A DNA stretch of 7,300 nt from positions 1 through 7,300 of the forward strand of contig JAHEZA010000115.1 of NCBI GenBank assembly GCA_023251335.1. Reading direction: 5' to 3'. Origin of the DNA: Chitinophagaceae bacterium (GTDB taxonomy: Bacteria; Bacteroidota; Bacteroidia; Chitinophagales; Chitinophagaceae). Made by a program: the position numbers and the translations under genes. Each line of letters opens with the position of its first letter. Position 1 is the first letter of the stretch. The notes below the pieces were generated by a model. It was not told where the DNA came from, searched no databases, and saw only the letters and a program-made list of their open reading frames with translations. This document shows positions 1-5,935 of the stretch, piece by piece.

Positions 1-525
1 CGCTTTCTCCATCTTAATCTACGATGGTAAGTACATGCCTGCCCGGCGAAGGGCTTACTGATATTTGATGAAAGTTAACAGTTGTTCCGATATATTCATC
101 ATCGAGGTGCCAAAATATTTTACTACCTGGCTTGCGATGAGTTGCTGTAAAAACAGTTTTACCTCTTTGCCCATCAATTTCCAGGGGCACATAAATTTTC
201 GCGTTTTGTTCAGGATAAATTATTCCAATCTGCCTCGTATTATTATTTGCATCACAACCTGTCTTAAGGGAAGGTAATGGCTGATATTCATGATTTTTTT
301 GTTTATAATACCACTCCATAGTTGGAGGTAAACAAACCAACTCTTATGTATCATGTTTTCTGGTGATTCACAATTTTCAGTTACACGATAGTTGCCAGTT
401 TTATCCAGATGAATCAATTGATGATAAGGACACAAAGGTGCTATTTCTAACCTAATAGAAATCAGGTGAATTTGTTTATTTACTGTAAAATCATCATTGA
501 AATTTACCGTTTCAAGAAAACAAAA
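1..525 (-). pseudogene. pbpC: Decayed 3' fragment of penicillin-binding protein 1C (pbpC)
   Basis: PbpC is a bifunctional peptidoglycan glycosyltransferase/transpeptidase; only its C-terminal (BiPBP_C-type) region is represented here. Two reading frames together give the family's tail. Frame A (about 435 down to 333) reads CPYHQLIHLDKTG, then ENCESPENMIHKSWFV. Frame B (331 to 17) continues LPPTMEWYYKQK, then IYPEQNAKIYVPLEIDGQRG, FWHLDDEYIG and HVLTIVD. The two join if one base is restored in the short A run at 330-332, which gives the family's SWFVLPP. The second lesion is a TAA at 14-16 inside VD-stop-DGES, where relatives have a residue such as Glu (VDEDG/VDENG); one substitution explains it. 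The frame stays open from 435 up to the response regulator stop at 526-528, but I see no clear PbpC homology above about 450-465. The catalytic domains are missing, and the 3' end runs out of the window. Family match is from memory; sequencing error could explain one lesion, but not the missing 5' part. Confidence 0.8.
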
Positions 526-894
526 TCAGGCGGGACTTAATCCTAACTGCGCGTTTACTTTTTTCATCAGGTTGTTCACGTCAAAAGGTTTGGCGATAAA
601 ATCATTGGCCCCGTATTCCGCTATGCTTGCAGCTGCTCCGGGATGGGCCGAAAACATTATAACAGGTATATGACTGGTTTCTTTATTGGATTTTAATTGC
701 TTGCAAATAACTCTTCCGTCATGGCCGGAAATAAGGACATCAAGGAGAATAAGATCGGGTTTAAAGCTTGCCGTTTTAGGGAGCGTGTTTTCTCCTTTTG
801 AAGTAACCTGCACTTCAAAGCCCTTCATTGATAATAACATTTCCATGACGGATAAGATATCTGTATCATCGTCAACGACTAAAATTTTGGCCAT
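526..894 (-). CDS. Single-domain response regulator (CheY-like receiver)
   Basis: This 122-residue protein is a lone receiver (REC) domain with no output domain. The acidic pocket is D8/D9 (ILVVDDD), the phosphoacceptor is D52 (LILLDV), the switch Ser is S82 (IMFSAH), and the conserved Lys is K102 (IAKPF). All catalytic positions are present, so it should accept phosphate from a kinase and act by protein contact in the cytoplasm. Its ATG shares one base with the TAA of the histidine kinase upstream (TAATG), so the two are almost certainly co-translated cognate partners. Alternatives are a phosphorelay intermediate or a regulator of an unlinked target; the output cannot be told from sequence. 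Directly downstream lies the decayed pbpC fragment, so no functional target gene is seen next to it. Confidence 0.93.
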   Translation of the reverse strand: MAKILVVDDDTDILSVMEMLLSMKGFEVQVTSKGENTLPKTASFKPDLILLDVLISGHDGRVICKQLKSNKETSHIPVIMFSAHPGAAASIAEYGANDFIAKPFDVNNLMKKVNAQLGLSPA

Positions 895-2051
895 TATGTA
901 TGTTTAACCGATTTTTTATAAGCGGGAATTTTTAGGGTAAATTTAGTTTCTTTATTTTTTTCACTTTCTACTAATATTTTTCCACCATGTTTTTTTGCTA
1001 TTTGCTGCGAAAGATATAACCCAATACCCATTCCCGGAAAGGTATCTTCTTTCTTGCCGGGTATTTTATAAAACCGTTCAAATATCTTCAATAGATGCTC
1101 CCTACCAATCCCGATTCCATAATCGGTAACACTCACTTTTACGTTTTTGCTATCCTCAGATAGCTCCACCATTATTTTGTTGTGACATTTTGAATATTTT
1201 GCTGCGTTCGACAATAAATTTTCCAACGCCTGTGAAATTCTTTCCGGGTCGCCCTTTACCTTTCCCGAGATTTTTCCGATTAATACAATTTTATGGGAAG
1301 GGATAATAACCCGCATTTTCTTTACGATGGATTTCACAAGCGCTCCAAATGAAAAAACGGCGCATTCAAAATCTAACGAACCGGATTGTATCCGTGACAA
1401 ATCAAGCAGGTGATTAATTAAACCATTAATCTTGTTTACCTGTTCAATAGCCCCGGAAATATAATGATTAAACTTTTCCTGCGAATCCCTTTTAAACTTT
1501 CCTGATAAAAGATGAAGATAAACGCTAAGAGAAGTAAGCGGGGTTTTTAACTCGTGGCTGGCAGCGATGATGAATTGATCTTTTCTATGTTCAATTTCTT
1601 TTATCTCATGTATATCTACACAAGAACCGAAGAAGCCGTTAAAAATATCATCACTTGTAAATTGCGGAATACCGTTTTCCTGCACCCACCGGTATTGGCC
1701 ATCATAGCGCTGCAACCTATACTCTATTTTATACCTCCTTTGCTTTTGAAAAGCATCATCATAAGTTCTTATGCATTTCTTCAAATCATCGGGATAAATA
1801 CCTTCCATCCAACCCTTTCCATACTCTTCGTCCAAATTTCTTCCTGTAAACCTAAGCCAAGCCTGGTTAAAAAACGTACTTTGATCATTTACGTCAGAAA
1901 CCCACATTGGCATTGGGGCATAATCCGCCACTAATTTGAATTCATCTTCAGCCGGAAAATTTGAATCTTGTTTTTCTAAAGCCAGTTTTTTTTGTTTTTC
2001 TAATAGTTTAATCATCGTAAGCAAAAGATTAAAAAAATCAAAAAACCGCAC
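894..2051 (-). CDS. Soluble PAS-domain sensor histidine kinase
   Basis: Autophosphorylating two-component kinase. Counting from the GTG at 2049-2051 (385 residues), a short charged helix (about 14-35) leads into one PAS domain (about 36-150; the WVQENG strand and a closing GSCVDIHEIKE are typical of PAS_3-type folds). A HisKA dimerisation domain follows with the phosphoacceptor H166 (SHELKTPL). The HATPase_c domain has the N box N282 (NLLSNAAKY), G1 box D310/G312/G314 (DYGIGIG), F box (ERFYK, about 325-329) and G2 box G340-G344 (GMGIGL). I see no transmembrane segment or signal peptide, so it should sense a cytoplasmic or diffusible cue through PAS; the ligand is unknown. The start is uncertain: an ATG at 2013-2015 (residue 13) would drop a Phe/Leu-rich start (RFFDFFNLLL) and fits the family equally well. 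Its stop overlaps the response regulator start by one base. Confidence 0.93.
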   Translation of the reverse strand: MRFFDFFNLLLTMIKLLEKQKKLALEKQDSNFPAEDEFKLVADYAPMPMWVSDVNDQSTFFNQAWLRFTGRNLDEEYGKGWMEGIYPDDLKKCIRTYDDAFQKQRRYKIEYRLQRYDGQYRWVQENGIPQFTSDDIFNGFFGSCVDIHEIKEIEHRKDQFIIAASHELKTPLTSLSVYLHLLSGKFKRDSQEKFNHYISGAIEQVNKINGLINHLLDLSRIQSGSLDFECAVFSFGALVKSIVKKMRVIIPSHKIVLIGKISGKVKGDPERISQALENLLSNAAKYSKCHNKIMVELSEDSKNVKVSVTDYGIGIGREHLLKIFERFYKIPGKKEDTFPGMGIGLYLSQQIAKKHGGKILVESEKNKETKFTLKIPAYKKSVKHT

Positions 2052-2057
2052 CTAACG

Positions 2058-2097
2058 AAAACAACTAATATGTTGTTTTTTCTAGTTTTTACCTAGA
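2058..2097. repeat. Two adjacent short inverted repeats between icd and the kinase gene
   Basis: AAAACAAC (2058-2065) and GTTGTTTT (2072-2079) form a perfect 8-bp stem with a 6-nt loop. Immediately beside it TCTAG (2081-2085) and CTAGA (2093-2097) form a 5-bp stem. They sit 7 nt upstream of the GTG start of the kinase and 72 nt past the icd stop. They could be a regulator site or leader structure for the kinase, or a weak AT-rich terminator. The stems are too AT-rich to call a strong intrinsic terminator, and I found no convincing TAnnTTTG promoter element in this gap. Confidence 0.4.
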
Positions 2098-2150
2098 AGA
2101 TATTTTGATTTAGACTCGTGATGCCGCAAACTTTGTTCCGAAATTTACCC

Positions 2151-2164
2151 GAATTTTTAAATTC
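2151..2164. repeat. Palindrome just past the icd stop codon
   Basis: GAATTT-TT-AAATTC is a perfect 6-bp inverted repeat with a 2-nt centre, ending 5 nt from the TAG stop (2169-2171). It might contribute to 3'-end formation or be a protein site. It is short and AT-only apart from two G:C pairs, so chance is possible. Confidence 0.25.
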
Positions 2165-2168
2165 TCAA

Positions 2169-3398
2169 CTATTGCGCTGTCCTATTTTTTAAATTGTCAA
2201 CAAGCGCATCTAAAAATTCTTCCGTATGTAGATAATCTTTGCCATGCGAAACCTTATTCCCACTGATACACACGGCAAGATCCTTTGTCATTTTACCGCT
2301 TTCTACTGTTTCAATACATACTTGTTCCAGTGTATTTGCAAAGGCAATTAATTTCTGATTATTATCAAGTTTACCACGAAAGGCTAATCCTCTTGTCCAT
2401 GCAAATATCGAAGCAATGGGGTTAGTTGAGGTAGAATTTCCCTTCTCATGTTCCCTAAAATGCCTGGTAACCGTTCCGTGAGCAGCTTCTGCTTCCAGGA
2501 TTTTTCCATCAGGTGTTATCAAAACAGAAGTCATTAATCCAAGCGAACCAAACCCTTGCGCCAGCGTATCGCTTTGTACATCGCCATCATAATTTTTACA
2601 TGCCCAGATAAAATTGCCATGCCATTTTAATGCACTTGCCACCATGTCATCTATCAGCCGGTGTTCGTAGGTAATGTTGGCTTCGTCGAATTTCGCTTTA
2701 AATTCATTTTCAAAAATTGTTTGAAAGATATCTTTGAAACGTCCATCATACTTTTTTAGTATCGTGTTTTTTGTAGAAAGATATAAAGGCCACTTTTTGT
2801 TCAGGGCCATATTGAAACAGCTTCTTGCAAAGCCTTCAATACTTTCATCCACATTGTACATGCACATGGCTACCCCATCCCCTTTAAAATCGTGCACATC
2901 AAAAGTTTGCGGCTCGCCATTTTCAGGAGTGAAAGTCATCGTCAGTTTCCCTTTTCCTTTAATCACTGTGTCGGTAGCCCGATATTGATCTCCATAAGCA
3001 TGACGGCCAATAATGATCGGTGCGGTCCAGTTTGGAACTAACCTTGGAATATTTTTCATTACGATCGGCTCACGAAAAACGGTTCCATCAAGTATGTTTC
3101 TGATAGTTCCGTTGGGACTCCTCCACATGTGTTTCAAACCAAATTCTTTTACTCTTGCTTCATCTGGTGTAATAGTTGCACACTTAATTCCTACGCCGTA
3201 TTTCTTAATTGCATTGGCGGCATCTATCGTTACCTGGTCGTCGGTAGTATCACGGTGTTGAATGCCGAGATCAAAATATTTTATATCCACATCTACATAA
3301 GGAAGTATGAGTTGGTCTTTAATGAATTTCCATATTACCCGGGTCATTTCGTCTCCGTCAATTTCTACAACTGGATTGGTTACTTTAATCTTTGTCAT
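2169..3398 (-). CDS. icd: NADP-dependent isocitrate dehydrogenase, type II (eukaryote-like)
   Basis: Oxidatively decarboxylates isocitrate to 2-oxoglutarate with NADP+ in the TCA cycle; cytoplasmic, normally a homodimer. The 409-residue length and numbering match human IDH1 almost exactly. The substrate loop [10 protein letters not shown] carries S94 and R100, followed by R109 (VFREPI) and R132/Y139 (GRHAYGDQY). K210 corresponds to human K212, and metal ligands D250, D273 and D277 correspond to D252, D275 and D279. The NADP 2'-phosphate pair R312/H313 ([10 protein letters not shown]) is intact, so NADP use is expected. The ATG at 3396-3398 overlaps the vapC TGA as ATGA, with an AAAAGGA stretch just before it inside vapC. 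No separate promoter is visible, so translation is probably coupled to the toxin gene. It belongs to a different IDH subfamily from the icd at 4054-5319. The end is a TAG stop. Confidence 0.97.
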   Translation of the reverse strand: MTKIKVTNPVVEIDGDEMTRVIWKFIKDQLILPYVDVDIKYFDLGIQHRDTTDDQVTIDAANAIKKYGVGIKCATITPDEARVKEFGLKHMWRSPNGTIRNILDGTVFREPIVMKNIPRLVPNWTAPIIIGRHAYGDQYRATDTVIKGKGKLTMTFTPENGEPQTFDVHDFKGDGVAMCMYNVDESIEGFARSCFNMALNKKWPLYLSTKNTILKKYDGRFKDIFQTIFENEFKAKFDEANITYEHRLIDDMVASALKWHGNFIWACKNYDGDVQSDTLAQGFGSLGLMTSVLITPDGKILEAEAAHGTVTRHFREHEKGNSTSTNPIASIFAWTRGLAFRGKLDNNQKLIAFANTLEQVCIETVESGKMTKDLAVCISGNKVSHGKDYLHTEEFLDALVDNLKNRTAQ

Positions 3399-3814
3399 TT
3401 TCCTTTTTTATAAATTTTTAGTGAAGTATGTTTTGCAATATTATCAAAATCTTTGTCATTGTGGAATAAAGGAATATTGTATTCAATACATAAAGCGGCA
3501 ATAAGACAGTCGTTGGCCTTCCTGATAGTTATGCCTTTTCTTCTCAAACCTCTGTAAATTTCTGCTGCTTTGATAGAAAATTCGTACGGGTTGTATTCAA
3601 TATATTCAAATCCTTGTAGGTTTTCTTTGATGATGTTATAGTGCTTGTCTTTTTCAATCCCCTGTAGAACTTCCTGCATTATTACCGGAAGTATTATTAC
3701 CGGCGAAGACCATTGAATAGATAGAAGTAAACTTTTTAAATGCTCAATTTCAACAGATGTTTTTTTGTTGAAAAAATCAACCCAAATCGAACTGTCAACC
3801 ACGAGTTTAGGCAT
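3395..3814 (-). CDS. vapC: VapC-type PIN-domain ribonuclease toxin
   Basis: Type II toxin; the family consists of Mg2+-dependent endoribonucleases that usually cut tRNA or rRNA and are held inactive by VapB. The 139 residues form one PIN domain with all expected acidic residues: D7 ([11 protein letters not shown]), E48 (MQEVLQG), D102 (KANDCLIAA) and D120/D122 ([10 protein letters not shown]). It therefore looks catalytically competent rather than decayed. The ATG lies inside the end of vapB (8-bp overlap, ATGCCTAA), the normal coupled arrangement. The unusual feature is the other end: its TGA overlaps the ATG of the type II isocitrate dehydrogenase. The specific RNA target cannot be read from the sequence. 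Confidence 0.93.
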   Translation of the reverse strand: MPKLVVDSSIWVDFFNKKTSVEIEHLKSLLLSIQWSSPVIILPVIMQEVLQGIEKDKHYNIIKENLQGFEYIEYNPYEFSIKAAEIYRGLRRKGITIRKANDCLIAALCIEYNIPLFHNDKDFDNIAKHTSLKIYKKGK

Positions 3815-4001
3815 TTCTTCTCATTTTATCTAAATCACCAACCCATTTCACTTTGCCTTGTAAGGACAGCATTTTAAGCCTCATTTGATATTTTACATAT
3901 TCCATAAGCGCTTCATTAATTATCTCTTTTTTCGTCTTTAATTTAGAATATTTAAGAGCCTTCTTCATCAAATCGTCATCTATTTCAATATTTGTCCGCA
4001 T
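3807..4001 (-). CDS. vapB: VapB-type antitoxin
   Basis: This 64-residue protein neutralises the VapC encoded immediately downstream and, in this family, represses its own promoter. The N-terminal half (RTNIEIDDDLMKKALKYS, then KTKKEIINEALMEYV) has the strand-helix-helix pattern of a ribbon-helix-helix DNA-binding domain. The C-terminal tail (LQGKVKWVGDLDKMRR) is the toxin-binding motif typical of this VapB group (PF09957-like, recognised by eye). The ATG at 3999-4001 is the natural start, because the protein opens directly with the RHH strand. The gene begins 52 nt after the stop of the type I icd; the gap holds a promoter and three direct repeats. Confidence 0.92.
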   Translation of the reverse strand: MRTNIEIDDDLMKKALKYSKLKTKKEIINEALMEYVKYQMRLKMLSLQGKVKWVGDLDKMRRNA

Positions 4002-4014
4002 GATTTAAAATTTT

Positions 4015-4046
4015 TATACACAAATATACTCAAATCTATACACATT
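4015..4046. promoter_or_regulatory. Three direct repeats, candidate VapB operator
   Basis: On the plus strand, TATACACA (4015-4022), TATACTCA (4025-4032) and TATACACA (4037-4044) are spaced 10 and 12 bp apart, about one helical turn. They overlap the predicted -7 elements of vapBC. Ribbon-helix-helix antitoxins bind repeated short sites over their own promoters, so an autoregulatory operator is the natural reading. Binding is inferred, not shown. Confidence 0.5.
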
Positions 4047-4060
4047 GTAATTCTCACAAA
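4031..4060 (-). promoter_or_regulatory. Bacteroidota-type promoter for vapBC (and probably the type II icd)
   Basis: On the minus strand a TTTG (4060-4057) lies 18 nt upstream of TAGATTTG (4038-4031), which fits the TTTG / TAnnTTTG pattern of Bacteroidota sigma-ABfr promoters. A second perfect TAnnTTTG, TATATTTG (4028-4021), follows without a well-spaced -33 element. The -33 part overlaps the last codons of the type I icd. Transcription from here would run through vapB, vapC and the overlapping type II icd. Confidence 0.55.
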
Positions 4061-5319
4061 TTCTTAATAACTGCATCTCCAAATTCACTTGTTTTCAACA
4101 GCGTTCCTTCTTTCATCAGGTTATAAAAATCTATGGTAACCGTTTTATTTCTAATGGTTTTCCCTATTGCATTTGTAATCATTTCTGCAGCATCTCTCCA
4201 ACCCATATATTCCAACATCATCACTCCACTTAATAATAATGAAGAAGGATTCATACTGTCAGTATTAGCAAAGCGAGGCGCGGTACCATGTGTAGCCTCA
4301 AATACAGCGTTGCCTGTTATATAATTAATATTAGCTCCGGGCGCAATTCCTATCCCGCCAACCTGCGCAGCCAAAGCATCACTGATATAATCACCATTTA
4401 AATTTAATGTCGCGATGATGGAATAATCCTGGGGAGCAAGTAAAGCCTGCTGCAAAAAATTATCTGCGATGGCGTCTTTGATAATTACTTTTCCTCCAAT
4501 GCCCGCAATGCGCATATCTTCATTAGCAACTGCTTCCCCTCTTTCTTTCTTAGTTGCTTCCCATTGTGGCCAGGTATAAACTTTATTTTTAAATTCACGT
4601 TCCGCCAACTCGTAACCCCAGTTTTTAAAGGCACCTTCGGTAAACTTCATAATGTTGCCTTTATGAACTAAAGTAACGGATGGAAGCTTATTAGCAATTG
4701 CATATTTAATGGCGGCGCGTATCAATCTTTCAGAGCCTTCTTTACTTACCACCTTTATTCCGAAGGAGGTCGTTTCGGGAAAACGAATTTTTTTTACGTT
4801 CAATTCATCCTGTAAAAAATCTAATAATTTTCTAGCGTCCGGTGTCCCGGTCATGTATTCAATTCCAGCATAAATATCTTCTGTATTTTCCCTGAAAATA
4901 ACCATGTTTACTTTTTCAGGTTGCCACATCGGAGAAGGAACACCTTCAAAATATTTTATCGGGCGAAGGCAAACGTACAAATCCAAATCCTGCCGCAACA
5001 TTACATTGAGGCTGCGGATACCGCCGCCAACGGGCGTGGTAAGCGGGCCTTTTATCGCTATCAAATATTCTTTGAAAGCTTTCATGGTTTCATCCGGCAT
5101 CCAGCTTTTTATTTTATTAAATGCTTCTTCCCCGGCTAACACTTTTAACCACTTAATTTTCTTTTTTCCGTGATACGCTTTGTCAATTGCTGCATCAAAC
5201 ACCCGTACGCTGGCACTCCAGATATCAGGCCCAATACCATCGCCTTCAATAAAAGGAATGGTTGGATTATTAGGGACTTTCAATTTTCCATTGCTGCCCA
5301 TTGAAATTTTTTCTGCCAT
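4054..5319 (-). CDS. icd: Isocitrate dehydrogenase, type I (bacterial, E. coli-like)
   Basis: Converts isocitrate to 2-oxoglutarate and CO2 in the TCA cycle; cytoplasmic homodimer in this family. The 421-residue length is close to E. coli Icd (416). Isocitrate-binding residues are all present: S103, N105 and R109 ([13 protein letters not shown]), R119 (CLRP), R143 ([12 protein letters not shown]) and Y150, matching E. coli S113, N115, R119, R129, R153 and Y160. K220 matches K230; metal ligands D286, D310 and D314 match D283, D307 and D311. The cofactor pocket is unusual: R349, F350, M356, I396 and N400 replace E. coli K344, Y345, V351, Y391 and R395, so the usual 2'-phosphate contacts are partly lost. 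I label it isocitrate dehydrogenase without fixing NADP or NAD. S103 is the AceK phosphorylation position in E. coli, but no aceK is visible here. The ATG at 5317-5319 follows an A-rich leader. Confidence 0.96.
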   Translation of the reverse strand: MAEKISMGSNGKLKVPNNPTIPFIEGDGIGPDIWSASVRVFDAAIDKAYHGKKKIKWLKVLAGEEAFNKIKSWMPDETMKAFKEYLIAIKGPLTTPVGGGIRSLNVMLRQDLDLYVCLRPIKYFEGVPSPMWQPEKVNMVIFRENTEDIYAGIEYMTGTPDARKLLDFLQDELNVKKIRFPETTSFGIKVVSKEGSERLIRAAIKYAIANKLPSVTLVHKGNIMKFTEGAFKNWGYELAEREFKNKVYTWPQWEATKKERGEAVANEDMRIAGIGGKVIIKDAIADNFLQQALLAPQDYSIIATLNLNGDYISDALAAQVGGIGIAPGANINYITGNAVFEATHGTAPRFANTDSMNPSSLLLSGVMMLEYMGWRDAAEMITNAIGKTIRNKTVTIDFYNLMKEGTLLKTSEFGDAVIKNL

Positions 5320-5444
5320 ATTTTTTTATTTTTTTGCAACGAATCACACAGATTTTTACGAATTAAAAATTCAGAACGCAGTAAACGAATAAATAATACT
5401 GATTCTTATTTCTTCTTTTTATTCCATGTCGTCAGTTGCATTAT
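5320..5444. other. Intergenic gap upstream of the type I icd, with ACGAAT repeats
   Basis: This 125-nt AT-rich gap holds three ACGAAT copies (5339-5344, 5358-5363, 5385-5390), a GAATT-AAA-AATTC inverted repeat (5360-5372) and a long poly-T stretch (5321-5335) that is the A-rich leader of icd on the minus strand. I found no good TAnnTTTG promoter and no GC-rich terminator hairpin, although one or both are expected here. Confidence 0.35.
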
Positions 5445-5912
5445 TTATCCGTCTATGGATGTTAGCGATAAACTGCAATTCACCCATTCGTTGTCAAAAT
5501 TTACACCATCATATTTTTTATAAAAATTAATAGCCGGCTCATTCCATTCCAACACCTGCCATACCACTCCGGATAGTTTTTTTTCTTTCGCTTCTTTTAT
5601 TAATTCATCAAATAATAATTTGCCAATTCCCTTGCCTCGCCACGGTTCATTTACCAAAATATCTTCGAGATACATTCTTTGTCCTTTCCAGGTGGAATAA
5701 CGAATATAATACAATGTAAATCCTACTACTTTGTTTTCCGCCTCAGCCACAAATGCCCACCACACAGGTTTTTCGCCAAATCCACTTTCTACGAAATGGT
5801 CAAAATCAACAGAGACTTCATCCGGAGCTTTTTCATAAACCGCCAGTTCATGAATCAGTTCCATCATTGTTTGGCAATCTTCTTTTTTGGCTCTTCGTAT
5901 CTTGATTTCCAT
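5445..5912 (-). CDS. GNAT-family N-acetyltransferase, SSAT/diamine acetyltransferase-like
   Basis: Transfers an acetyl group from acetyl-CoA to an amine. The 155 residues from the ATG at 5910-5912 cover one GNAT domain. The acetyl-CoA loop is RGKGIG (92-97), preceded by MYLEDILV with E83 at the position of spermidine/spermine acetyltransferase E92. WNEPAINFYKK carries Y131 at the position of the SSAT catalytic Tyr. ESGFGEKP (about 42-49) also matches SSAT-like proteins. These motifs suggest a polyamine, diamine or thialysine-type amine as substrate, but small GNATs diverge quickly and the true substrate is open. A longer reading from a TTG at 5916-5918 adds only two residues and is less likely. 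The start lies 16 nt after the stop of the PLP enzyme, so the two are probably one operon; the start codon sits in a 14-bp tandem duplication. Confidence 0.88.
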   Translation of the reverse strand: MEIKIRRAKKEDCQTMMELIHELAVYEKAPDEVSVDFDHFVESGFGEKPVWWAFVAEAENKVVGFTLYYIRYSTWKGQRMYLEDILVNEPWRGKGIGKLLFDELIKEAKEKKLSGVVWQVLEWNEPAINFYKKYDGVNFDNEWVNCSLSLTSIDG

Positions 5913-5935
5913 TTTCAATTATCCATTTTCAATTA
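5908..5935. repeat. Perfect 14-bp tandem duplication at a gene junction
   Basis: TCCATTTTCAATTA occurs twice head to tail (5908-5921 and 5922-5935). On the minus strand each copy reads TAATTGAAAATGGA and contains both a TGA and an ATG. The upstream copy supplies the stop of the PLP enzyme (5929-5931); the downstream copy supplies the start of the acetyltransferase (5910-5912). Without the duplication the two genes would be separated by only two bases. Confidence 0.9.

Noticed and set aside
436..894. A response regulator-PBP fusion by readthrough, since the pbpC remnant is in the same frame as the regulator's TGA
   Set aside because: The regulator ends at its normal length with its own stop, about 30 codons of unrecognised sequence follow, and the pbpC frame then breaks. 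One chance in three explains the shared frame.
1554..1934. A 126-codon open frame on the plus strand inside the kinase gene
   Set aside because: It lies antisense to the PAS/HisKA region, which has clear domain motifs in the minus frame. Its own translation is low-complexity and hydrophobic with no recognisable motif.
2058..2097. Strong rho-independent terminator for the type II icd
   Set aside because: The stems are short and AT-rich, and in the minus-strand direction no clean T run follows a GC-rich hairpin. I list them only as inverted repeats.
3013..3413. Plus-strand open frames of 82-94 codons across the type II icd
   Set aside because: They are shadows of a strongly conserved coding sequence and show no domain signature or start context.
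3678..3703. 11-bp direct repeat ATTATTACCGG inside vapC, 15 bp apart, encoding PVIILPVIM
   Set aside because: Relatives of this VapC group usually have a similar hydrophobic PVVVPPVVV-like segment before the QEVLQG Glu, and protein length is normal, so it is probably codon coincidence rather than a duplication.
5916..5918. TTG start for the acetyltransferase
   Set aside because: It adds only Met-Lys before an ATG that begins the conserved GNAT strand, and it lies within the tandem duplication; the ATG at 5910-5912 is simpler.
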